Below, piece after piece: positions 33,890-42,165 of a stretch of DNA of 64,000 bases. This DNA comes from Pseudomonadales bacterium (GTDB taxonomy: Bacteria > Pseudomonadota > Gammaproteobacteria > Pseudomonadales > Ketobacteraceae): assembly GCA_002708905.1 (NCBI GenBank), contig PAPM01000047.1:186001-250000 (forward strand), in the 5' to 3' direction. The position numbers were made by a program, and so were the translations under genes. The notes beneath the pieces are model-generated. The model saw only the letters and a program-made list of their open reading frames with translations, ran no database searches and was not told the origin of the DNA. Positions within the stretch are counted from its first letter, which is position 1, and each line of letters starts with the position of its first letter.

Positions 33890-35659
33890 TCATGCTTGTT
33901 CAATTTCCAACAATGTACTGTCACCATGAGAGAAGCCTCGAGCATTTCCCTTGGCGGCATAATCCGCTTTGCGATAGGCTCGCGCCACCCTGATCGGGTT
34001 GATTTTGGTTTCCAGGGCTTCCAATGTGGTTACGCCTTCTTTAACCAGCCGAATCCCATCATCCCAGAGATCCTGGAACACCCCACGCTTGGCCTGGTGG
34101 CGACGGACTTCGTTAGAGGTTATTCCTTCAATAATCTGAGATTCAGCGACCGGGTCATTCATAAACAGCTCACACACAAGATGCCTGCCGGTATAGCCAA
34201 AATTGCAGTACTGACATCCTTCCTTATTAGACACAACCGGCACTAAAATTTCGGGGCTTTTCAGCTCCGCGACATGCTGGTATTTTGCCCATAACTCTTT
34301 GGACTGGGTGATGGGTAATTTGGTTGAGCAATGTGGGCATACCTTATTCACCAAACGCTGGGCGGTGACTGCCATCAGGTTCTCTGCCATCAACGCATTA
34401 TCCAAGCCCAGATTACGCAGACGATTGATTGCACCGTGAGAGTCGTTGGTATGCAAGGTGGTCAATACCAAATGACCTGTCATACTGGCACGAAGCGCCA
34501 GCTCTGCTGTTTCTGCGTCACGAATTTCCCCCACCATGATCACATCGGGGTCGTGTCGTAACAGTGACCTCAGAGCTTTAGCGAACCCCATATGCTTGGT
34601 GACTTCGAGCGACGTGATCCCATCCAGCTGGTCTTCAACAGGGTCCTCAATGCTATAGATGGCTTTCTCGGGAAAGCTATCACGAATATCTTTCAAAATG
34701 GCTTTCAGAGTGGTTGATTTGCCACTACCGGTAGGGCCGGTCACCACCAACATGCCGTTGGCCCGATGCCCCAAGCTTCGCAACTGGGCCACGTGGGCAT
34801 GACTCAAGCCCAGGCTTTCCAGCTTGTTCACGCCACGTTGATTATTGAGCAAGCGGATAGTGATTTTCGGCTGGATCTCAGAATAGATTTTTACCGGCGC
34901 CATTTCCAGGCGCATAGACACTTGCTTGTGTGCGGATTGAAAAACCAGGTAACCACTACTTGGTTCGAGGTAATTATTCTGCTTGCCGACGCGCTCCATC
35001 AGGTTATTAGCGACCAGCCGAAAGCGCTCCCTCTCAATGGTTTGAAGCCCCGGCACACGACACACTTGGCAACGACCGTCCACCCGAAACTTGATCACGC
35101 CACCGTGAGATTCCGGATTGATGTGGATATCACTGGCGCGTAATGAGATAGCTTCATTCAGAAGATCATCAACAAAGCCTTTGGCCCAAGCTCCTGATAC
35201 TTCCGAAACGGAAACCACATGGTCGTAATTGGCTTGAACAATCAAATCCGAGTCAAAATCGGACATCGCCAATATGCCAAGCTTCTCAAACTTGAGCTTG
35301 TCTTTCAGATCGTTCTTACGCCGCATAAGCGGCTCGATCTGGGATCGATCATAGGGATTTGAAACATAGAGCACCCTATCTACAATCAGCCAGGGGCACC
35401 GATCATTGCTGCTGCGAATCAATCCATCACGGTCCTTGACCACGCCATCAAAAAGCTCGCGCTTAAAAAGCGTGGCCAGGGCTTTGGCCAGCTTGACGTC
35501 ATCAATTCCCACCTCCCACAAGCGGGGCACTATATCACCGGCTTCGGTTGGCAGCGGCAGGTTTCGGGATGACGCTTCGGTAATTGCCTCAAGCTTGATC
35601 AACTCACTCAATAGCTGCTCAAACTGTTGATGAAGTCTGGATTGCTGCTTTTCGCTCAT
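33890..35659 (-). CDS. PilQ/GspE-type pilus assembly ATPase
   Basis: A 589-residue secretion ATPase. The Walker A is GPTGSGKST at residues 308-316. The Asp box is DVIMVGEIRDAETAELALRA, and the His box LVLTTLHTNDS is intact. A C-terminal zinc-binding four-Cys motif (CPHC ... CQYC) is present as in GspE/PilB. It powers pilin assembly. There is only one such ATPase in the operon, no PilT-type retraction motor. It starts 4 bases from the pilP-like stop. Residues 1-150 are a divergent N-domain. Confidence 0.9.
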   Translation of the reverse strand: MSEKQQSRLHQQFEQLLSELIKLEAITEASSRNLPLPTEAGDIVPRLWEVGIDDVKLAKALATLFKRELFDGVVKDRDGLIRSSNDRCPWLIVDRVLYVSNPYDRSQIEPLMRRKNDLKDKLKFEKLGILAMSDFDSDLIVQANYDHVVSVSEVSGAWAKGFVDDLLNEAISLRASDIHINPESHGGVIKFRVDGRCQVCRVPGLQTIERERFRLVANNLMERVGKQNNYLEPSSGYLVFQSAHKQVSMRLEMAPVKIYSEIQPKITIRLLNNQRGVNKLESLGLSHAHVAQLRSLGHRANGMLVVTGPTGSGKSTTLKAILKDIRDSFPEKAIYSIEDPVEDQLDGITSLEVTKHMGFAKALRSLLRHDPDVIMVGEIRDAETAELALRASMTGHLVLTTLHTNDSHGAINRLRNLGLDNALMAENLMAVTAQRLVNKVCPHCSTKLPITQSKELWAKYQHVAELKSPEILVPVVSNKEGCQYCNFGYTGRHLVCELFMNDPVAESQIIEGITSNEVRRHQAKRGVFQDLWDDGIRLVKEGVTTLEALETKINPIRVARAYRKADYAAKGNARGFSHGDSTLLEIEQA

Positions 35660-35663
35660 TTCA

Positions 35664-36128
35664 TTACCAGGCGATATCGATGTCGTAGCGCATACCGTCT
35701 TTTTGCAGTCGTACGCCGTCCCGCATGCTGATAGCCACTACCCGATAGCCCCCTGGCAACGTCTGGCCGACCTTACCGAAGACTTTGCCCTCATTGGTCT
35801 GGAATGCGGCTCTGCTATTCTCGATACTCAATACTTTCGGCAGCGCCTCGCTTTCACTATGAACCGGAGTCGACACGCTCGAAGGCGAAGCGGTGCGAGC
35901 CGGCGCCGAAGACACACCACCAAATTCAGATACATCTCCGCCGTGACTCTGAATTTCCTGCATGTATTTCGCAATCTCCGCCCGCTGCTTCAGCAACTCC
36001 GCCTGATATTGCAGGCGTTGCACCTCTTTGGCACGCTCGGCTTCTTCCATCAGAATTTTAGATCCATCCATTTCAGCCTGTGCAAAACCTGAAGCACACA
36101 CCATACTCAACACCACAACTCGCTTCAT
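35664..36128 (-). CDS. PilP-like pilus biogenesis protein
   Basis: A 154-residue exported protein: signal peptide (MKRVVVLSMVCASGFAQA), a coiled-coil (about 22-60, Glu/Arg/Gln-rich), a Ser/Pro/Thr linker and a C-terminal domain (SIENSRAAFQTNEGKVFGKV...GYRVVAISMRDGVRLQKDGM). This resembles PilP of R64-type and related IVb systems, which bridges inner membrane components and the secretin. Its function is inferred from architecture and position between the pilO group and the ATPase. Confidence 0.7.
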   Translation of the reverse strand: MKRVVVLSMVCASGFAQAEMDGSKILMEEAERAKEVQRLQYQAELLKQRAEIAKYMQEIQSHGGDVSEFGGVSSAPARTASPSSVSTPVHSESEALPKVLSIENSRAAFQTNEGKVFGKVGQTLPGGYRVVAISMRDGVRLQKDGMRYDIDIAW

Positions 36129-36136
36129 AGCATCAC

Positions 36137-36607
36137 CTACTCGCTTCCGATCACAGAGAAGCCAAGAGTAGCTTCTCCATTATTGATATTAACTTGGTAC
36201 AGAAAGGTTGGTACCGTTTGTTGAATTTCCAAAGCGGCAACCAACACAGAACCCACTTTGCCGTCAAGCTCTCCGTTCCAGGCTTTAAGCGGTCCATCGT
36301 ACATGCCGTTGGCATTGGAAAGCACATTCACATCAACACCGTATCGGGTTGCAATTGCGGGAATGTATTTCCATTGTTCCTTGACCGGCGGAAGAACCTC
36401 TAACTGAGCCAGTCTTTCTGCCATTGTGTTGTAGTCCTGAATGTTCTGCTCAATCACTTCCACCTGATTTTTGTCAAGCATCTGAAGACGTACAATCTGG
36501 TTCTGATAGACCTCTTTTACCGAAATCACGAACACGGCAAGCACCGCAGCCCAATGAATCAACGTCCAGTTCTTGACAAAGCCTACTTTTAACCCGGCCT
36601 TCAGCAT
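36137..36607 (-). CDS. Small bitopic protein, PilO/GspM-like, unknown
   Basis: A 156-residue protein with one membrane helix (about residues 17-34, IHWAAVLAVFVISVKEV), a coiled-coil segment (about 43-72) and a periplasmic domain (ATRYGVDVNVLSNANGMYDG...). No family is recognised for certain. The pattern (short cytoplasmic N-terminus, helix, coiled coil, small domain) is that of PilO/GspM assembly-platform proteins, so it may be the second platform subunit beside pilO. The ATG at 36607 lies 2 bases from the pilO stop and has AAGGG upstream. Confidence 0.6.
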   Translation of the reverse strand: MLKAGLKVGFVKNWTLIHWAAVLAVFVISVKEVYQNQIVRLQMLDKNQVEVIEQNIQDYNTMAERLAQLEVLPPVKEQWKYIPAIATRYGVDVNVLSNANGMYDGPLKAWNGELDGKVGSVLVAALEIQQTVPTFLYQVNINNGEATLGFSVIGSE

Positions 36608-36609
36608 TA

Positions 36610-37491
36610 TCAATTACCCTTAACCAGCATTCTTAATGTGACGATCCCGTTTGGGTCATAACTGCTTTTTATCCAAGGATAATCAGGAGCTGAGCCCAAT
36701 CCATTTTCAGCCATGTAACTCAGGGTCAATTCACGGGAATTCAGTGTCTGATCCCCCTTGGTTTTCAAGTTTGGGAACTGCCGCCACAAAATCGCCAGCC
36801 GTTCCAGAGCCTCGTGGTTGTTGGGTACTTCCGTTAAACGAGTCGTCCGCAGCTTGTCCAATCCAGACTGCAGGTTATTCAGCATGGCCGTTCTGCTCTC
36901 GACCTCCTGATGGGCACGGGCATAGAATCTATCCAAACCAAAGTTAACACCAAAAGCGACCGCGACAATGCCCACCAAAACGAGCGCCAAATAAGACCAC
37001 GACTGCCTGGCGATCAGCTGGCGTTCAAAACGCAGCTCCGCCGCAAGCTTGGCTTCTTGCTCGGGCAACACCAATTGATCCAAGGCGGCCTCAATCGGAA
37101 GCGCCTCCTCCAGGGAGAACCCGGCGTCTGCAGCAAAGAACCCTGCTTCATAAATTCCTGAATACTCTGCCCGCCCCAGATCGCAGTGGATGTAGTATCC
37201 GTCTTCGGCAGTAATGGGTATTATCTGAAGCGTCCTCTTAAAGGATACAAGCCCGCTTTTTATCAAGACATGCCACAACCCAAACACCGGATGTTCAGGG
37301 TAGCGCTCTCGCATTTCTTCAAGATCCGCTTCACGCACATGGATGGCCGGGCAGGTGTTCGTGGAGGGACAGGATTCGACATACTGGTGTTGCTCACTAA
37401 TGGGTACCGGCCCAACCAGATCCGGGACAAGAACAATCTCTCGCCCCTGGATGGTAATGGGCCGCTTCATGTAATCAGCCAGTGAACTCAC
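36610..37491 (-). CDS. PilO-like type IVb pilus assembly protein
   Basis: A 293-residue protein with an N-terminal cytoplasmic domain (about 1-165) with Cys pair CPSTNTC, one membrane helix (about 172-192, YLALVLVGIVAVAFGVNFGL), a coiled coil and a periplasmic domain. The size and layout match the PilO2/PilO group of R64-type IVb systems. It starts with GTG at 37491, three bases after the secretin stop, with GGGGTG upstream. Confidence 0.66.
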   Translation of the reverse strand: MSSLADYMKRPITIQGREIVLVPDLVGPVPISEQHQYVESCPSTNTCPAIHVREADLEEMRERYPEHPVFGLWHVLIKSGLVSFKRTLQIIPITAEDGYYIHCDLGRAEYSGIYEAGFFAADAGFSLEEALPIEAALDQLVLPEQEAKLAAELRFERQLIARQSWSYLALVLVGIVAVAFGVNFGLDRFYARAHQEVESRTAMLNNLQSGLDKLRTTRLTEVPNNHEALERLAILWRQFPNLKTKGDQTLNSRELTLSYMAENGLGSAPDYPWIKSSYDPNGIVTLRMLVKGN

Positions 37492-37494
37492 TGA

Positions 37495-39054
37495 TTACAC
37501 CCCCTCGACGATGGTCGGGGTTACCGTCAGTACCAGCTCCCGCCGACTCAACTCGTTGGATTCAGATCGAAACAGGGGGTTAACCAATGATTGAGTAACT
37601 TTATCCTTCCACGGCAAGTCCTGCAGACTCTTTGCTACGGAACGACGGATAAAGCCACCGAGCTGGATCGGTTTGCCACTTTCCGTGATGACTTCTGTGG
37701 ATAGTTCGTTCAACGCTATGTTGGGAACGTCGTATGACAACCCCTGAAAACTAAAAGAGGTATTACCTGACACAGAACTGATTACCGGCCAGATTTCAAG
37801 CATGATACGCCCGTCACCCAGCACCCTGGGCGTCACCGCCAAGGTCACACCAACCCGGACGGAATTCAGGGTGGCCGTCGTTCGGTCGTTATTATCATCA
37901 CCCTGCTGGGTTTCCACTTCGCCGATAAAGGTCAGCTCTTCACCGGTGGAAATATAAGCATAGGAACCATTGCGCACAGTCACATTAGGCTGTGTAAGCA
38001 GCTCTACCTCACCATATTCGCTGAGGAACCGGACGACCGCATTAGCATCAACAGAATCACTGCTGTAGCCCAATTTGGTTTCAAACAGCCCATTGTTTTG
38101 GTTTACAACGTTCTTACTGACGGCATCGGGACCGGTGGGAATAATACTGTTAAGACTGAAATCCAGTGGATTCCCGTTGATGCTGCCATCTTTTAACACT
38201 AATTGTGTCCAATCAATACCGGCTCCACGGTCGTCATTCAAGGTGACATCATAGGCCTGCACATTGATGTTGACCTGGCGCTGCCCACGCTCTATCAGGT
38301 TGGTGATGAATTCATCCAATGCGTTAACGCGGTTGGCTTGACCGCCCACGCTGATGGTTCCCACTGAACGAACGGCCTGCACATAAGGCAATAACAAGCT
38401 ATCATCAGCCTGACTCTCACTGGCGTTTTCCCGCTTTTGAACATTCAGGATATCGCGCGCGCCGGTCACCAAAATGCTCCACTCATCATCAGTGTAATTA
38501 CTCTCTATCTTGTTATCGTTTCCGCCCTTGGTCGAGGTGCTTTCCCCATCTGACTGAGTAGTGGTGCTTTCGGTGTCGAATGTGGAGCCCACCTTTAACT
38601 TCACCGTACGGTGAGAGGCAAACGCGGCCACATTCCACTCCTTGCGGACAAAGGAGCGAACGGTTACTACACCACGGCTGTATTCAATATTGTATCCCGT
38701 CACCGACTCCAGGTACTCCAGGTAATCTTTCAGATACATTCCCTGGGCAAACACATTGATCTCTTTATTTAGCAGTACGTTCTGGTCACCCGGCACGATA
38801 TTGACGTCATCGAATTGCTTACGGATGGCGTCAATCAGTGCCACTTTACCGCTGAAGCTCACCTTGCGGTTAAAGATTGCCTCTTCTGGAGTAACCTCGC
38901 GCACATAGGTATCGCTGCGCTCCACAACCAACTGGGTCGGCTTATCCTGAAGTGGCTGGTACTTCTCTTGTTCGTTATAGGGTGTCACAGCACATCCCGC
39001 CAACAGCGAGGCCAGCACAAACGAAGATGAAGCGGCTTTTAAGTTGAAATGCAT
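37495..39054 (-). CDS. PilN-family outer-membrane secretin lipoprotein
   Basis: A 519-residue secretin of the type IVb (R64 PilN/BfpB/TcpC-like) family. It is a lipoprotein, with lipobox LLAGC at residue about 20. Periplasmic N-domains (YLKDYLEYLESVTGYNIEYSRG) follow, then the C-terminal secretin gate (VELLTQPNVTVRNGSYAYISTGEELTFIGEV and IQLGGFIRRS) ending in LSRRELVLTVTPTIVEG. It forms the outer-membrane pore for the pilus. The ATG at 39054 with AGGA upstream is used; a TTG start 15 bases earlier is possible. Confidence 0.88.
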   Translation of the reverse strand: MHFNLKAASSSFVLASLLAGCAVTPYNEQEKYQPLQDKPTQLVVERSDTYVREVTPEEAIFNRKVSFSGKVALIDAIRKQFDDVNIVPGDQNVLLNKEINVFAQGMYLKDYLEYLESVTGYNIEYSRGVVTVRSFVRKEWNVAAFASHRTVKLKVGSTFDTESTTTQSDGESTSTKGGNDNKIESNYTDDEWSILVTGARDILNVQKRENASESQADDSLLLPYVQAVRSVGTISVGGQANRVNALDEFITNLIERGQRQVNINVQAYDVTLNDDRGAGIDWTQLVLKDGSINGNPLDFSLNSIIPTGPDAVSKNVVNQNNGLFETKLGYSSDSVDANAVVRFLSEYGEVELLTQPNVTVRNGSYAYISTGEELTFIGEVETQQGDDNNDRTTATLNSVRVGVTLAVTPRVLGDGRIMLEIWPVISSVSGNTSFSFQGLSYDVPNIALNELSTEVITESGKPIQLGGFIRRSVAKSLQDLPWKDKVTQSLVNPLFRSESNELSRRELVLTVTPTIVEGV

Positions 39055-39074
39055 GTTCCTGATCCCCAAAATGA

Positions 39075-39596
39075 CTAGCGCTGACTAATGACGAGCAATG
39101 GTGTTTTTGCACCAGCAGCATCTTTCAAGTCGAAGAAGTACTGATGCTTCAGGCCAATCGGAGCGAGCAGGTCACGTAATGCCTGGTCGCGGCTCTTGGT
39201 GGTTACATATTGAAAGCGCTTCTGCAGAATGTCCTTGTTCTTCACATCCACCAGAACCCGCCAATCAGTTGGCATGATTGCTACCGCGATCTCTTCCACT
39301 GTTCCCGCTGAAACTTCCACGGCTACCTGGCCGCGCTGAATTTCTATTGGACCCAGGTCGGCGGGCATATCATTTACTGCCGCGTTTTGGCGAATCCGGT
39401 TCGCCTGCTGCTGCGCTTCCAGTACGATCTGCTCTGCAATTTGCCTGGCTTCTTCGACAGCAGCCTTGGCCTCTTCCAATTCGGTTCTGACCGATTCCAT
39501 ATTGGCCGACTGAGCAGAATCCTGCGCAGCGAAGGCTGCATTGCCTCCTCCAAGCACCCCAAGTAACGTCAACCCTAACGCAACAGATCGATTCAT
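39075..39596 (-). CDS. TcpQ/PilL-like periplasmic pilus protein
   Basis: A 173-residue protein with a signal peptide (ends near FAA), an Ala/Glu/Gln-rich coiled coil (about 30-70) and a C-terminal domain of about 80 residues (VEEIAVAIMPTDWRVLVDVKNKDILQKRFQY...) like that of TcpQ of toxin-coregulated pilus and PilL of R64. The domain assists secretin assembly. Consistent with this it sits directly before the secretin gene. Confidence 0.72.
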   Translation of the reverse strand: MNRSVALGLTLLGVLGGGNAAFAAQDSAQSANMESVRTELEEAKAAVEEARQIAEQIVLEAQQQANRIRQNAAVNDMPADLGPIEIQRGQVAVEVSAGTVEEIAVAIMPTDWRVLVDVKNKDILQKRFQYVTTKSRDQALRDLLAPIGLKHQYFFDLKDAAGAKTPLLVISQR

Positions 39597-39674
39597 GATC
39601 GATTACTCCAATTTTCCAAAATGATCGATAAAAAAGACAAAGAGCACACAAACAATTAGCAAAAAACTGCTCAG

Positions 39675-40445
39675 TTAATTTGATGCGAGTGCAGAGGATT
39701 GCACATTGGCACGCATTTCAGGCCCCTCTCCAATGAGAGCCATTAGTGAGTCGTGGCGCTTCATGGCATCCGCTTCCCGAAAGTAGGCCCCCACGTAGAT
39801 GAAATAGCTGGGCTTGGCCGGGTTTGAGCCTCTCCACTTATCCTGCTCATTGGCTTGCTCGAGCCGCTCCCACATGTCATTCCAGGGTTGCGGCTCCTGA
39901 TAGACATAAACCAGAGAATAGTTGTAGTTGCTCTGCCGGACCTGGGAGTGGGTCGTCTGTCCAACCACTTCCCCTTTGTCACCTCTTTGCATGCTTCCAG
40001 CCACCGCAATCTGTGGAGACACTGTGGTTACAGCGTAATCGGCTTCCACCTCTCCCCCTGCGCCATAGCTCACAGATTCTTCACCAGCATGAACCAAGGG
40101 CTGGGCATCAAGGGCAGCAATGGCCTGGTCAATAGCGGCAACAGCGCTGTCAGCCCTCGCACGCAGACGTGCCAGGAACTCCTCCGCCTTGCTTGTCTGA
40201 GGTTCAACCTGAGTAGCGGTATTGGCCATGTTGTCGGCTTGTTCTGATTCGTTCTTGGACATCTTCGCCCTTAATAGAGCAATTTCCTGCTCAAGAGCGT
40301 AAAAACGTGCCCAATAAGGGTCCTGCTTGGCTGTCGACTTTGGTTCGAAATAGCCATTCTCCGGAGCGGGTGCAACTTCATTGAACAAAGAACACCCGCT
40401 CATTAGACAGACTACGCTGCCCACCAAGACAATACGCCTAACCAT
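39675..40445 (-). CDS. Lipoprotein with SPOR-like C-terminus, first gene of the pilus operon
   Basis: A 256-residue lipoprotein (lipobox LMSGC) with a coiled coil (about 48-66), a low-complexity middle and a C-terminal segment (KPSYFIYVGAYFREADAMKRHDSLMALIG) that looks like a sporulation-related (SPOR) peptidoglycan-binding fold, though shorter and not certain. GGAGG precedes the ATG. It is the first gene of the operon; its upstream 84 bases are shared with the divergent sensor-like gene. Confidence 0.55.
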   Translation of the reverse strand: MVRRIVLVGSVVCLMSGCSLFNEVAPAPENGYFEPKSTAKQDPYWARFYALEQEIALLRAKMSKNESEQADNMANTATQVEPQTSKAEEFLARLRARADSAVAAIDQAIAALDAQPLVHAGEESVSYGAGGEVEADYAVTTVSPQIAVAGSMQRGDKGEVVGQTTHSQVRQSNYNYSLVYVYQEPQPWNDMWERLEQANEQDKWRGSNPAKPSYFIYVGAYFREADAMKRHDSLMALIGEGPEMRANVQSSALASN

Positions 40446-40529
40446 ATTAACCTCCCCAAGAACTCCGTTCGGCGACGACTCACTTATCTATGTTGAAAGA
40501 CACCATGGGGTTAAAAAAAGGCAGGATTT

Positions 40530-42146
40530 ATGGCGGGGGACTGTCTATATAGAGAGCGCAACCAGAGTATTTACCAGATGAAATTAATGTCCAGACCAAT
40601 GACAGCCTGTTTGTCAGCTTGCCTTATCATGCTCCTGGCAGCTGTCGCCAGCCAACTTCATTACCGACAGTTTCGGGATGAACAGCAGCAGCATGCTTTA
40701 CTCCTGCAAGCCGTCAAACATGGTGCTCGGCAAATACGGTCTGAATCTTTCAGTCTGCTCACGGATAGCGCAAGCCTTTCCAATATTCAGACCCAGCAAG
40801 ATCACAACATTGTGGATTTCCAGCATATAACCAAAGGGAGCCTGAAACAGGATCTCGCTCCATTGGATACGTTGATTGATATCAATCTTGACGGGTTGAG
40901 CACTGCGTTCAACCAATTTTCTGCCCAGGTCTTCAATCTAATTCAGAGTCGGTCAACCCTGACCAAGTTGTCAGACAAAAAGGAAGAACAGGTGCTGGCC
41001 GCGCGGACTCTGGCTGAGAAATCCTCGAACCTGGCCCGGGGCGTTATGCAATATGGCGCCAGCGACAGTCAAGTAGGGGCATCTTATGAAGTCGCGCTGG
41101 CACTCACCAACCACTACCTGAACGTAAGTCGGGTATTCGAGCACGGAGGTCGCTATAACCCTCTGGATCTTGACTCATTACGAGAATCCCTCGGCACCAT
41201 CACTTCCGGTAAAGGTGCCTCTGATTCTGCCATCCTGCGCCGCAGTGCGACCAACTTAATGGAAAGTATCGAAGCCTTCTCAAAAAGCACCGGGGCTGTT
41301 ACCGAGTATGAAAAGCTGCAACAGTCTGTTGCGCGACAGCTGTCCCAGCTTGAGGAAACTCAAAAGCAATTGGAGCAGTCTATCGATGCAGTTTCCGAAA
41401 CGTTGAACACCAGCGGATCGCTAAGTTTTATACTGTCCTTTATCGCCTGGGTATCGTCTGTGACAGCCGCGTTATGCGGTATTCCGATCCTGTTAAAAGG
41501 CACAGCGGCAAACGCCAACAAAGGCCCCGCCCGCCCGGAGCCGGAACCAGCCAGCGAGGTGACGGGGAGCTTCTTTATTAATCAAATTAGAACAGATAAG
41601 AACAAGCTAATAAACGACATCAGACCACTGGCGGATGGCATCCTGTATATAAAAGCGGACGAGCATCATGAAAGCACCGCTGACGTGGCACGCTGTTTCA
41701 ACCATAGTCGAGAGTCATTAATTGTGAAGGTTGAGGCGCTGCGCGATACGGTTAGCAGTTTGCAGAATGCAGTGTCCAGTAAAGAGCAAGCAGAACATCA
41801 TCCCAAAACCCTGAAGATTAACAGCACCCCACTTGAGGACCTGACGTTCAAGGCACAAGCTGAATTGGAGGGAATTTCCCGCCGCATCAAGGCTCAAGCG
41901 TCAGAGAGCAATGACAGTAGAAAACTTATTCTTACTCAGTGTATACGGGCGGATAACATTTTGGATGAAATACGGGTTCGCATACGAAAAGGTTGCCTGG
42001 AAATCACACAGGAAACCAACGCTCCAAACGGACGAGAGGACAATGCCTATCAATCCAGAATCGAGAATTTGGTCAATCAATTAATCGAACATCTGGATGA
42101 ATTTCAAACGCAGCCACCGGCCAAGCGGAACAAACGAGTTGGTTAA
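40530..42146 (+). CDS. Membrane protein with chemoreceptor-like layout but no signalling tip
   Basis: A 538-residue protein with two membrane helices (about residues 24-42 and 298-322), a 250-residue periplasmic, mostly helical region between them, and a cytoplasmic helical part of about 210 residues. The periplasmic part (LARGVMQYGASDSQVGASYEVALALTNHYL) recalls the helical PilJ-type sensory domain. The cytoplasmic part has coiled-coil stretches but lacks HAMP and the conserved chemoreceptor hairpin tip. No recognised family. AAGG 8 bases upstream supports the start at 40530; ATG at 40578 is an alternative. The gene is divergent from the pilus operon and converges, within 20 bases, on the sigma-54 activator. 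Confidence 0.6.
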   Translation: MAGDCLYRERNQSIYQMKLMSRPMTACLSACLIMLLAAVASQLHYRQFRDEQQQHALLLQAVKHGARQIRSESFSLLTDSASLSNIQTQQDHNIVDFQHITKGSLKQDLAPLDTLIDINLDGLSTAFNQFSAQVFNLIQSRSTLTKLSDKKEEQVLAARTLAEKSSNLARGVMQYGASDSQVGASYEVALALTNHYLNVSRVFEHGGRYNPLDLDSLRESLGTITSGKGASDSAILRRSATNLMESIEAFSKSTGAVTEYEKLQQSVARQLSQLEETQKQLEQSIDAVSETLNTSGSLSFILSFIAWVSSVTAALCGIPILLKGTAANANKGPARPEPEPASEVTGSFFINQIRTDKNKLINDIRPLADGILYIKADEHHESTADVARCFNHSRESLIVKVEALRDTVSSLQNAVSSKEQAEHHPKTLKINSTPLEDLTFKAQAELEGISRRIKAQASESNDSRKLILTQCIRADNILDEIRVRIRKGCLEITQETNAPNGREDNAYQSRIENLVNQLIEHLDEFQTQPPAKRNKRVG

Positions 42147-42165
42147 TCAGGATTTGAGCGATAGA

